Shown here piece after piece: positions 6,233 through 13,157 of a stretch of 13,807 nucleotides of DNA. Each line of letters opens with the position of its first letter. The first letter of the stretch is position 1. The notes below the pieces were generated by a model. The model searched no databases. It was not told the origin of the DNA and saw nothing but the letters and a program-made list of their open reading frames with translations. The position numbers were made by a program, and so were the translations under genes. The DNA is from Methanocellales archaeon (GTDB lineage: Archaea > Halobacteriota > UBA148). The DNA lies in assembly GCA_013415795.1 (NCBI GenBank), contig JAAEEL010000016.1:1-13807 (forward strand), read 5' to 3'.

Positions 6233-8494
6233 ATGATAATCGCATGGTTGGAAGAAGTAAGATCTAAGGATGTTTCCTTGGTTGGTGGAAAAGGCGCCAG
6301 CCTTGGTGAGATGATGAACGAAGAACTACCGGTTCCGAGGGGATTTGCAGTAACTGCACAAGCATTTAGACAATTTCTCGATGATACTGGAATCGCGAAA
6401 AAGCTTTTCAAGTCGTTGGAAATAGATGTTGATGATTCTGAGGCTCTCAAGAATGCGGAAAAAAAGGCTAAAAGCTTGATAATAGATGCCAAAATGCCTC
6501 CTGAGATGAAAAGAGATATCTTAAGTGCATATGATAAATTATGTGATAGAGAGGGCGAAGAAGTTTTCGTTGCTGTTCGCTCATCTGCAACTGCTGAAGA
6601 CCTACCAGATGCATCCTTTGCCGGCCAACAAGAGACTTTTCTCAACGTTCGCGGAGGAGAAGCCGTTGTAGATGCAGTGAAGCGATGTTGGATTTCTTTG
6701 TACGGCGCTAGGGCAATATTCTATAGGGCTAAGCAGGGATTTGAACATGAACACGTAAATATTGCTGTCATCATCCAAACAATGGTGGACGCAGATAAAG
6801 CAGGCGTACTATTTACCGCACATCCCACTTCTGGGGAGCCCACAACGATCATCGAAGCTGGTTGGGGGTTAGGAGAAGCCGTTGTGTCTGGATCGATATC
6901 GCCGGATAATTATGTTGTTGACAGGAGAACGAAAAAAATTCTCCAACGGAATATAGCAACTAAGAACATCATGCATATTCGAGATAGAGATACTGGAAAT
7001 ACCATAAAAAAGAAGGTTCCAGATGATATGATGGACGAAAAAGTTTTGACCGATGTCGAGTTGATGAAGCTGACTGAACTCGGAGAGATTGTGGAAAACC
7101 ACTATGGTATACCTCAAGATGTGGAGTGGGCAATAGTGAATGAAAAGATCTACATGTTGCAATCGCGTCCGATCACTACTATTCAAAGAATTGGGAAGGA
7201 AACACAACTAGTAGAGGAGGGCGAATTGATCCTAGAGGGTATTGGCGCTTCGCCTGGTAGTGCTTATGGGAACGTTGAGATAGTATCAAAACTCGATGAA
7301 TTGGACAGAGTGAGCGAAGGCGATATTTTGGTCACCAAAATGACAACTCCTGACATGGTTACAGCCATGAAAAGGGCTGTCGGAATAATAACCGATGAGG
7401 GTGGATTGACTTGTCATGCAGCAATAGTGTCGCGAGAGCTTGGAACACCATGCGTAGTTGGTACTAAAAAAGGTACGACAGTGTTGAAGGGTGTGAAGTT
7501 GGTAACGATCGATGGCGAAAAAGGCCGTGTGTACGAAGGAAGATTAGAACAAGCTATCACCAAAGAGGAGGAAGTTGCAAAGCCCGTAGAAAGAACAAGA
7601 CAAGTAACGGTCACTGAGGTTAAAGTAAATATATCAATTCCAGATGCAGCAGAGAGAGCAGCATTCACAGGCGCAGATGGTGTAGGATTATTGCGAATAG
7701 AGCACATGATTCTAGGCCTAGGCAAACACCCCCAGTTATATATCAAAGAAGGTAAATCAGAGGAGTATATCAATGAATTGGTCAAAGGAATTCGAATCGT
7801 TGCAGATGCGTTTTACCCCAGATCAGTTTGGGTGAGAACACTGGATGCGCCGACCGATGAATTCAAGAGCATGCAGGGCGGCGAGGATGAGCCAATTGAG
7901 CACAACCCTATGATGGGTTGGCGAGGCATCAGGCGCGATCTGAGTAATGTCGAGCATTTCAAGCTCGAATTACAGGCATTTAAGAGATTATATGCGCTGG
8001 GGTACGATAATGTAGGTATAATGCTCCCACTGGTACAGCATCCGAAGGAGTTGAGCAAAGCAAAGCAGATAATTGTTGAGTCTGGCTTGGACTTAGATAA
8101 AATCGAGTTAGGAATCATGGTAGAAACGCCTGCATCTGCATTGATTATCGATCAGTTCATTGAAGAAGGACTTGACTTCATTTCATTTGGCACAAATGAC
8201 CTAACGCAATATACGCTTGCAATTGACAGGAACAACGAGAATGTGGCCTATATGTATGATGAAACTCATCCTGCTGTACTAAGGCTAATTGAGCATGTTA
8301 TACAGGAGTGCAATAAGGCAGGTGTAAAAACATCTATTTGTGGACAAGCCGGTTCATCCCCTTCTATGGCAAAGAAATTGGTGGAGCTTGGAATAACAAG
8401 CATATCTGCCAACATAGACGCTGTAGAATCAGTCAGGGAAGCGGTTCTAAGGGCTGAAAAAGGAATACTTCTCGATTTTGCGAGGAGATCTTAA
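6233..8494 (+). CDS. ppsA: Phosphoenolpyruvate synthase (pyruvate, water dikinase)
   Basis: It converts pyruvate, ATP and water to PEP, AMP and phosphate, the entry to gluconeogenesis in autotrophic archaea. The 753-residue protein has the three expected parts: an N-terminal ATP-grasp-like domain (about 1-320; GGKGASLGEM near 18-27, RSSATAEDLPDASFAGQQET), a swivelling phosphohistidine domain (about 340-430) with catalytic His395 in GGLTCHAAIVSRELG, and a C-terminal PEP/pyruvate TIM barrel (about 455-745) with EHMILG, SFGTNDLTQYTLAIDR and catalytic Cys703 in ICGQAGSSPS. All key residues are present and length is near the family norm. The water dikinase rather than the phosphate dikinase is favoured by domain sequence and length. 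It is the second gene of the regulator-led unit. Confidence 0.95.
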   Translation: MIIAWLEEVRSKDVSLVGGKGASLGEMMNEELPVPRGFAVTAQAFRQFLDDTGIAKKLFKSLEIDVDDSEALKNAEKKAKSLIIDAKMPPEMKRDILSAYDKLCDREGEEVFVAVRSSATAEDLPDASFAGQQETFLNVRGGEAVVDAVKRCWISLYGARAIFYRAKQGFEHEHVNIAVIIQTMVDADKAGVLFTAHPTSGEPTTIIEAGWGLGEAVVSGSISPDNYVVDRRTKKILQRNIATKNIMHIRDRDTGNTIKKKVPDDMMDEKVLTDVELMKLTELGEIVENHYGIPQDVEWAIVNEKIYMLQSRPITTIQRIGKETQLVEEGELILEGIGASPGSAYGNVEIVSKLDELDRVSEGDILVTKMTTPDMVTAMKRAVGIITDEGGLTCHAAIVSRELGTPCVVGTKKGTTVLKGVKLVTIDGEKGRVYEGRLEQAITKEEEVAKPVERTRQVTVTEVKVNISIPDAAERAAFTGADGVGLLRIEHMILGLGKHPQLYIKEGKSEEYINELVKGIRIVADAFYPRSVWVRTLDAPTDEFKSMQGGEDEPIEHNPMMGWRGIRRDLSNVEHFKLELQAFKRLYALGYDNVGIMLPLVQHPKELSKAKQIIVESGLDLDKIELGIMVETPASALIIDQFIEEGLDFISFGTNDLTQYTLAIDRNNENVAYMYDETHPAVLRLIEHVIQECNKAGVKTSICGQAGSSPSMAKKLVELGITSISANIDAVESVREAVLRAEKGILLDFARRS
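8483..8487 (+). promoter_or_regulatory. Ribosome binding site supporting the GTG start of mfnA
   Basis: AGGAG lies seven bases before GTG 8495, directly after the ppsA stop codon. The nearby ATG at 8499 is in another frame, so the GTG is the only sensible start. Confidence 0.7.
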
Positions 8495-9622
8495 GTGGAT
8501 GAATACGGAGTTGTCGAGGGGGAATTGCTAGAATCCCTACGGCATGTCAGGGAAAAAGAGGCACCATTTAATCGAGTGTTTAGTTCGATGTGCACTAGGC
8601 CGCACCCTCTGGCAGTCCGTGTGCATCAGAAGTTTATAGAAACGAATATGGGCGACAATCGTCTTTTTCCTGGCACCAAGGACCTTGAGGATCGAGTAAT
8701 AGCGATGCTTGCCTCTCTCCTCGGTACGCAAAACGCCTTTGGATATATCACTACTGGAGGCACGGAGTCGAATATCCAAGCCCTTAGGGTAGCAAGAGAC
8801 CTTAGCTCAAAAAAGAATCCAAATGTAATCGTTCCTGCATCTGCTCATTTTTCCTTTGAGAAGGCAGCTAGAATCCTCGGGCTGGAGATAAAAAAAGCAT
8901 CTTTGGATAAATGCTATCGAGTTGATATAACATCCGTGGAAAACCTCATAGATGAAAACACCATAGCACTCGTGGGAATAGCTGGCACCACCGAATACGG
9001 ACAGATTGATCCGATCGAGCAGTTGTCGGAGATTGCGTTGTCAGAGGATTTATTTCTACATGTAGATGCTGCATTTGGGGGTCTTGTCATTCCCTTTTTA
9101 GAGAGAGACTACAAGTTTGACTTTACTCTTGATGGAGTGTCGTCGATAACAGTTGATCCACATAAGATGGGGGCCAGCACCATACCTTCTGGTGGCTTGC
9201 TATTTCGCTGTAGAGAGCATATGGACCAGTTAATGATATCTGCCTATCAGGAAGAAAAACAACACTCCCTCACAGGAACTCGGTCCGGAGCTTCCGTAGC
9301 AGCTACCTATGCAGTTTTCAAGCATCTTGGACGCAGGGGATACAAACGAATAGTAGACAGGTGCATGAAGCTGACCAATATCACAGAGAAGAGAGCGCTC
9401 AGCCTTGACATCAATCCCGTAATTAAACCAGTGATCAATATTATTGCACTCCAAATACAAAATTTGGATGAGGTTTTATCCAAACTTGAGAAGCGAAATT
9501 GGTATGTCTCAAAGACGATTAAACCAAAAGCACTTAGATTAATCATGATGCCACATATAACTGAAGGAATTTTAGGGGAATTTCTTGATGACTTAGAAGA
9601 GGTAATAGGTTATGTTAGATAG
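8495..9622 (+). CDS. mfnA: MfnA-type L-tyrosine / L-aspartate decarboxylase
   Basis: A PLP-dependent group II decarboxylase. In methanogens MfnA makes tyramine from tyrosine for methanofuran; related archaeal enzymes make beta-alanine from aspartate for coenzyme A. The 375-residue protein starts with GTG. It shows the substrate-side motif FPGTKDLEDRVIAMLASLLG, the PLP phosphate region TTGGTESNIQALRVAR, Asp191 in HVDAAFGG (pairs with the PLP ring nitrogen) and the Schiff-base Lys224 in VDPHKMG. Length matches MfnA (about 380-390), shorter than bacterial glutamate decarboxylases. With mptG in the same window, a methanofuran role is plausible; substrate preference cannot be read from sequence. 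It directly abuts the ppsA stop codon and overlaps hpt by 11 bases. Confidence 0.93.
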   Translation: MDEYGVVEGELLESLRHVREKEAPFNRVFSSMCTRPHPLAVRVHQKFIETNMGDNRLFPGTKDLEDRVIAMLASLLGTQNAFGYITTGGTESNIQALRVARDLSSKKNPNVIVPASAHFSFEKAARILGLEIKKASLDKCYRVDITSVENLIDENTIALVGIAGTTEYGQIDPIEQLSEIALSEDLFLHVDAAFGGLVIPFLERDYKFDFTLDGVSSITVDPHKMGASTIPSGGLLFRCREHMDQLMISAYQEEKQHSLTGTRSGASVAATYAVFKHLGRRGYKRIVDRCMKLTNITEKRALSLDINPVIKPVINIIALQIQNLDEVLSKLEKRNWYVSKTIKPKALRLIMMPHITEGILGEFLDDLEEVIGYVR

Positions 9623-10163
9623 GCTGAAGGAATCGCTGTTAAATGCACCCGTGATCAAGCGCGGAGATTATTATTATTTCATTCATCCCATAACAGATGG
9701 AGTACCTGAACTAAGATCTGATCTGATCAGAGAGGTCAGTGCTTATATCCTCAAGATAGCGAACATGGACGTAGATAAGATTGTCACAATAGAGGCCATG
9801 GGTATTCATATAGGAACTGCTCTTTCATTGCTCACGGATATTCCGTTGGTAATCATCAGAAAAAGGAAATATGAACTACCAGGAGAGATTGTCGTTAATC
9901 AGTCAACCGGCTATTCTAAAGACAAATTATACATGAATGGCGTCTTTAAGGGAGATAAAGTGATGATCGTCGACGATGTCATAAGTACTGGAGGTACGAT
10001 TCAGGCAACGATCAAAGCCATAGAAACAGCAGGTGCTGAGATCAAAGATATAGTTGCTGTGATTAGCAGGGGAGAGGGCGAACAGAAAATAAAAGAGAGA
10101 GGCCACCTTCTGAAGGTGTTGATTAGAGTAGATGTTTCTGAGGGCAATGTTATCCTCCGCTAA
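9612..10163 (+). CDS. hpt: Hypoxanthine/guanine phosphoribosyltransferase, archaeal type
   Basis: It joins hypoxanthine (or guanine) to PRPP to give IMP or GMP in purine salvage. The 183-residue protein has the archaeal Hpt N-terminus with KRGDYYYFIHPITDGVP (16-32), TIEAMGIHIGTALSLLTDIP, the RKRKYELPGE and NQSTGYSKDKLYMNG segments, and the PRPP-binding loop VMIVDDVISTGGT (117-129; Asp121, Asp122). This pattern matches what I recall of methanogen Hpt proteins in order and size. GAGGT eight bases before the ATG supports the start, which lies inside the end of mfnA (11-base overlap, different frame), so translation is probably coupled. Substrate range (hypoxanthine versus guanine or adenine) is not decidable by eye. 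Confidence 0.92.
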   Translation: MLDRLKESLLNAPVIKRGDYYYFIHPITDGVPELRSDLIREVSAYILKIANMDVDKIVTIEAMGIHIGTALSLLTDIPLVIIRKRKYELPGEIVVNQSTGYSKDKLYMNGVFKGDKVMIVDDVISTGGTIQATIKAIETAGAEIKDIVAVISRGEGEQKIKERGHLLKVLIRVDVSEGNVILR

Positions 10164-10167
10164 TAGT

Positions 10168-11139
10168 ATGAGTAAATTTGACTTGGATATAGATAAAGTT
10201 GTATCCATCATAGAGGAAAGATGTGCCAAAAAGATTGGTCTCCAGCTGCCATCGGGGCTAAGCCGATCTGCTTTAAAGATAGCAAAAAAAATTGAGGACC
10301 TAACTGGTGCCACCGTTCTCATATCTGGAAATCATTGCTATGGCGCATGTGATGTCGATGAGTTTCTTCAAAGAGAGGTTGACATATTGTTTCATTTTGG
10401 GCATGCGGAGATAAAGCCCATAGATAACGTGATATTCATTGAAGTTCGATCCTATGCAAATATCATTTCAGTACTAGAACATGCGATCAAGATGAGTAGA
10501 GGTAGCAGGATTGGACTGGTCAGCAATACACAGCACGTTCACAAGTTAGATGATGCAAGGGAGTATCTCTTGCAACATGGAAAGGATTGCTTCATAGGAA
10601 AGGGGGATTCTAGGGTCAAATACGATGGACAGATACTTGGCTGTAACTTTTCTGCTGCCCGTGTAGATGCGGACGAATTCATATACATTGGGAGCGGGAA
10701 CTTTCATCCATTGGGTGTTGCTCTGGCTACATCCAAGCGCGTGATCATAGCAGATCCGATTTCAAATGAAGTGCGGGAGATAGATTCTGAAACCTATCTT
10801 CGTCAGCGTTATGCTATCATTGCGAAAGCGCTACATGCGAAAACATTTGGAATAATAGTCAGCACAAAGAGTGCACAAACAAGGATGGAACTAGCTATGA
10901 AATTGAAAGAAAAGGCTTTTAGAAATGGCTTAGAGACACATCTAATTTCAATGGATGAAATAACCCCTGACAAACTGTCCCTCTTCAAATTAGATGCTTT
11001 CGTCAACACTGCCTGCCCAAGGATAACAATAGACGATGCTGCGTTGTTCAAGACACCAATGCTAACGCCCGCAGAGTTTGAGATAGTATTAGGCGAGCGA
11101 GACTGGAGCAGAATCAAGTTCGATGAGATAATAGGATGA
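10168..11139 (+). CDS. dph2: Diphthamide synthesis enzyme Dph2 (3-amino-3-carboxypropyl transferase)
   Basis: It starts diphthamide formation on elongation factor 2: a [4Fe-4S] cluster cleaves SAM and moves the aminocarboxypropyl group to a histidine. The three cluster cysteines, one per domain, are present: Cys61 (HCYGACD), Cys159 (LGCNFSAAR) and Cys283 (NTACPRITID). With the start at ATG 10168 their spacing is nearly identical to Pyrococcus Dph2 (59/163/287 from memory), which is why I prefer it over the in-frame ATGs at 10132 and 10147, both inside hpt. The resulting length is 323 residues. No good Shine-Dalgarno precedes 10168, so coupling to hpt, which stops four bases earlier, is likely. 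Archaeal Dph2 acts as a homodimer. Confidence 0.94.
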   Translation: MSKFDLDIDKVVSIIEERCAKKIGLQLPSGLSRSALKIAKKIEDLTGATVLISGNHCYGACDVDEFLQREVDILFHFGHAEIKPIDNVIFIEVRSYANIISVLEHAIKMSRGSRIGLVSNTQHVHKLDDAREYLLQHGKDCFIGKGDSRVKYDGQILGCNFSAARVDADEFIYIGSGNFHPLGVALATSKRVIIADPISNEVREIDSETYLRQRYAIIAKALHAKTFGIIVSTKSAQTRMELAMKLKEKAFRNGLETHLISMDEITPDKLSLFKLDAFVNTACPRITIDDAALFKTPMLTPAEFEIVLGERDWSRIKFDEIIG

Positions 11140-11804
11140 AGAAAAAAAAACTTGAGATGATTTTAGAGGGAGTCAAGGGTTTCTCAGCGCCGAATGTGCG
11201 CAAGGAACAATATGATACACCAGCACCAATAGCGGCTGAAATGCTTCACTTAGCATACATGCAAGGAGATCTTAGTGGTATTGTTTTTGACCTGGGTTGT
11301 GGCACTGGCATACTAGCCATAGGAGCAAAGTTGCTTGGGGCAGAAAAAGTTATAGGTGTAGATTCTGATTTAGAAGCACTGAAGATCGCTAGAGAAAATG
11401 CCGAAAGAACGGGGGTTGAAATCTGCCTCATCTGTTGTGATGTTAAAGATTTTACCGTACGATGTCATGCAGATTTGATTTCTGCGGTGGTAATGAACCC
11501 TCCTTTCGGCGCTCAGAGAAGGGGATGCGACCGTCCATTCTTGCGAAAGGCGTTGGAGATAGGAGATGTTGTCTACTCGCTTCATAACGCTGGTAGCGAG
11601 AATTTCATCAATAAATTCATCCGTAAACAAGGCATTATAACACACAAGAGATCAATCGATTTCCCCATGAAATGGGCATTTAGATTTCATAAGAAAGATA
11701 TAAAAATAGTTAACATAGATTTGTATAGATTTGAAAGGAGAAAAAGAAATGTCAAAAGTAAAGGAAAATTTTGTCATACCCGGGGACTTTCTGGGAACTT
11801 CTGA
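11136..11804 (+). CDS. METTL5-like SAM-dependent RNA methyltransferase
   Basis: A Rossmann-fold methylase of the archaeal/eukaryotic METTL5 group (COG2263-like). SAM-binding motif DLGCGTG is at 52-58, the acidic loop end GVDSD at 74-78, and the catalytic NPPFG at 121-125, which marks N6-adenine or similar amino-group methylation. The human homologue makes m6A in 18S rRNA with TRMT112; an rRNA target is therefore reasonable but unproved here. The ATG overlaps the dph2 stop (ATGA). The conserved fold appears to end near VNIDLYRFE (192-200); the last 22 residues, basic and Gly/Lys-rich, are encoded largely in the region overlapping csl4 (56 bases) and may be a non-conserved tail. An altered stop position, natural or from sequencing, is possible. 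Confidence 0.88.
   Translation: MKKKKLEMILEGVKGFSAPNVRKEQYDTPAPIAAEMLHLAYMQGDLSGIVFDLGCGTGILAIGAKLLGAEKVIGVDSDLEALKIARENAERTGVEICLICCDVKDFTVRCHADLISAVVMNPPFGAQRRGCDRPFLRKALEIGDVVYSLHNAGSENFINKFIRKQGIITHKRSIDFPMKWAFRFHKKDIKIVNIDLYRFERRKRNVKSKGKFCHTRGLSGNF
11736..11740 (+). promoter_or_regulatory. Ribosome binding site that sets the csl4 start
   Basis: AGGAG eight bases before ATG 11749, inside the end of the upstream methylase gene. It argues for ATG 11749 rather than the in-frame ATG at 11731, which has no such site. Confidence 0.7.
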
Positions 11805-12318
11805 GGAGTTTCTGTCCATGAACGGGACTTATAAAGACAAAGGCAACATATACGCGGCCAATACGGGAGTCGTAAAAATAGATACAAAGGAGAGAAGTGT
11901 ATCAGTAGTGCCTCAGACGAGTACACCACCTATTCCCAAAGTAGGAGATATCGTACTGGGGCGAGTTTCTGATATTAAGAGCTCGGTCGTCCTAGTAGAT
12001 ATTTCAAGGATAAAAGGTCGAGAGGACCGAGAGATAGCCACCCTAAAGCAAGGTGCAATTCACATATCAAACATAAAAGACGCATACGTCAAGGAATTAG
12101 AATATGAATTTGGTTTCCAGGACATAGTAAGGGCAAAGGTCATCGACGACAAGACATTAAGGCTTAGCACCGATAATAAGAGTTTAGGAGTGATAAAAGC
12201 CATTTGTTCCCGATGTAGAGTCGTATTGAAGAGTAAAAACAATAAATTAGAATGTCCAAAATGTGGGCGCATTGAAACAAGAAAGATCGCTGATGATTAT
12301 GGATCTGGTAACATATAG
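11749..12318 (+). CDS. csl4: Exosome RNA-binding subunit Csl4
   Basis: One of the two alternative cap proteins of the archaeal exosome, which feeds RNA to the Rrp41/Rrp42 hexamer and can recruit DnaG. The 189-residue protein has an N-terminal domain (about 1-60, PGDFLGTSEEF at 11-21), an S1 RNA-binding domain (about 64-143; KVGDIVLGRVSDI, GAIHISNI) and a C-terminal zinc ribbon with C153-x2-C156 and C169-x2-C172. Order and length fit archaeal Csl4. AGGAG before ATG 11749 sets the start. It overlaps the methylase gene upstream by 56 bases and is followed eight bases later by rpoL, an arrangement I remember from other archaea. Confidence 0.94.
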   Translation: MSKVKENFVIPGDFLGTSEEFLSMNGTYKDKGNIYAANTGVVKIDTKERSVSVVPQTSTPPIPKVGDIVLGRVSDIKSSVVLVDISRIKGREDREIATLKQGAIHISNIKDAYVKELEYEFGFQDIVRAKVIDDKTLRLSTDNKSLGVIKAICSRCRVVLKSKNNKLECPKCGRIETRKIADDYGSGNI

Positions 12319-12326
12319 GTGAAAAA

Positions 12327-12623
12327 ATGGAGATCAAGGTATTTAGTAAAACCCCTCAGGAAATCAAGTTGGAGATCTGCGGCGAAACTCATACGTTATT
12401 AAATGCACTGAAATCTATCTTATTAGAGGATGAAAGAGTGATAATAGCAACCTATGATATCAAGCATCCAGAGATCAGCAATCCTGTATTATATATCCGA
12501 ACTGAGGGTGTAGATCCTGTTATAGCGTTAAAGGATGCGTCCACGATATTGAGCAAACAATGCACTGAATTCAAGAGAAAATTTAAAAAGAATTCAGAAG
12601 ATGCACGTCAAACCAGAAATTAG
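12327..12623 (+). CDS. rpoL: DNA-directed RNA polymerase subunit L (Rpo11)
   Basis: Small assembly subunit that pairs with subunit D (Rpo3), the counterpart of the bacterial alpha dimer. At 98 residues it is of normal length. The segment ICGETHTLLNALKSILLEDERVI (17-39) holds the dimerisation motif with the usual HTLLN...L spacing, and DIKHPEISNPVLYIRTEG (44-61) is the conserved beta region (compare the Y..HP....P...I pattern of eukaryotic Rpb11). GGTGA directly at the csl4 stop serves as ribosome binding site. The tail, rich in Lys and Arg, overlaps the start of the DUF99 gene by 23 bases. Confidence 0.95.
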   Translation: MEIKVFSKTPQEIKLEICGETHTLLNALKSILLEDERVIIATYDIKHPEISNPVLYIRTEGVDPVIALKDASTILSKQCTEFKRKFKKNSEDARQTRN

Positions 12624-13146
12624 GATACTGGCCATCGATGATGGACCACTTGTATCAGATAGGGTAACGTTAATAGGAACCATTTTCAGAGGTGCAGATT
12701 GGCTAGAATGTGTCATTCGAACTGAAATTACCAGAGACGGTTTTGATGCGACGGAAAGAATTATTGAGTTAACCAAAAATACCAAGCATTATTCTCAGAT
12801 AAGCGTGATAATTCTTGATGGGATCACATATGCTGGTTTTAACGTTGTAGATATTCATAAATTGAACGATCAAACCAACATTCCAGTGATCGTTGTGATG
12901 CGATCCTCGCCAAATTTTGATAAGATTAAGATAGCATTACAAAATCTTAAGCATCCAGAGGAAAGGTGGAATACGATTCAGCGTGCAGGAGAGGTTTTTG
13001 GAGTCGGTGGAAAGGAAAGCATTTATATACAAATCCGTGGCATCGATTTATCCAGTGCAATAGAAATCCTACATCTGACGTCAATTCATAGTTACATTCC
13101 AGAACCTCTAAGGGTTGCACATTTGATCGCAACCGGTGTCGGGTGA
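12601..13146 (+). CDS. DUF99 family protein (UPF0215), function unknown
   Basis: A 181-residue archaeal protein with the DUF99 signature near its N-terminus, IRILAIDDGP (7-16), followed by LIGTIFRGADWLECV, then VIILDGITYAGFNVVDI (about 69-85) and a middle segment NIPVIVVMR. No signal peptide, transmembrane segment or metal-cysteine cluster is seen. The two acidic motifs (IDDGP and LDGITYAGFN) recall the RNase H-like fold of endonuclease V, and I recall DUF99 being grouped with that fold; nuclease activity is only a possibility. It overlaps rpoL by 23 bases in another frame, lacks a clear ribosome binding site, and is probably translated by coupling. Its neighbours (exosome, RNA polymerase, RNA methylase, tRNA-dependent Cys synthesis) suggest nucleic-acid work. 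Confidence 0.88.
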   Translation: MHVKPEIRILAIDDGPLVSDRVTLIGTIFRGADWLECVIRTEITRDGFDATERIIELTKNTKHYSQISVIILDGITYAGFNVVDIHKLNDQTNIPVIVVMRSSPNFDKIKIALQNLKHPEERWNTIQRAGEVFGVGGKESIYIQIRGIDLSSAIEILHLTSIHSYIPEPLRVAHLIATGVG

Positions 13147-13147
13147 T

Positions 13148-13153
13148 GAGGTG
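13148..13153 (+). promoter_or_regulatory. Ribosome binding site that sets the SepCysS start
   Basis: GAGGTG four bases before ATG 13158. The in-frame ATG at 13146 overlaps the DUF99 stop and would add only MRCF; the binding site would then lie inside the coding region, so 13158 is preferred. Confidence 0.65.
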
Positions 13154-13157
13154 TTTT

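Noticed and set aside
7414..7785. Minus-strand frame of 123 codons opposite ppsA
   Set aside because: It lies opposite the catalytic His domain of ppsA; composition is low-complexity Ser/Thr/Pro and there is no independent support.
10132..10167. Upstream in-frame ATG starts for dph2 within hpt
   Set aside because: Cysteine positions counted from ATG 10168 match Pyrococcus Dph2, and the upstream extension MFLRAMLSSANS looks non-homologous. Some doubt remains because 10168 lacks a Shine-Dalgarno.
11731..11748. ATG 11731 as csl4 start (adds MKGEKE)
   Set aside because: The AGGAG at 11736-11740 is correctly placed for ATG 11749, and the added residues simply translate that binding site.
13146..13157. 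ATG 13146 as SepCysS start
   Set aside because: It overlaps the DUF99 stop codon, has no properly spaced ribosome binding site, and would place GAGGTG inside the gene.
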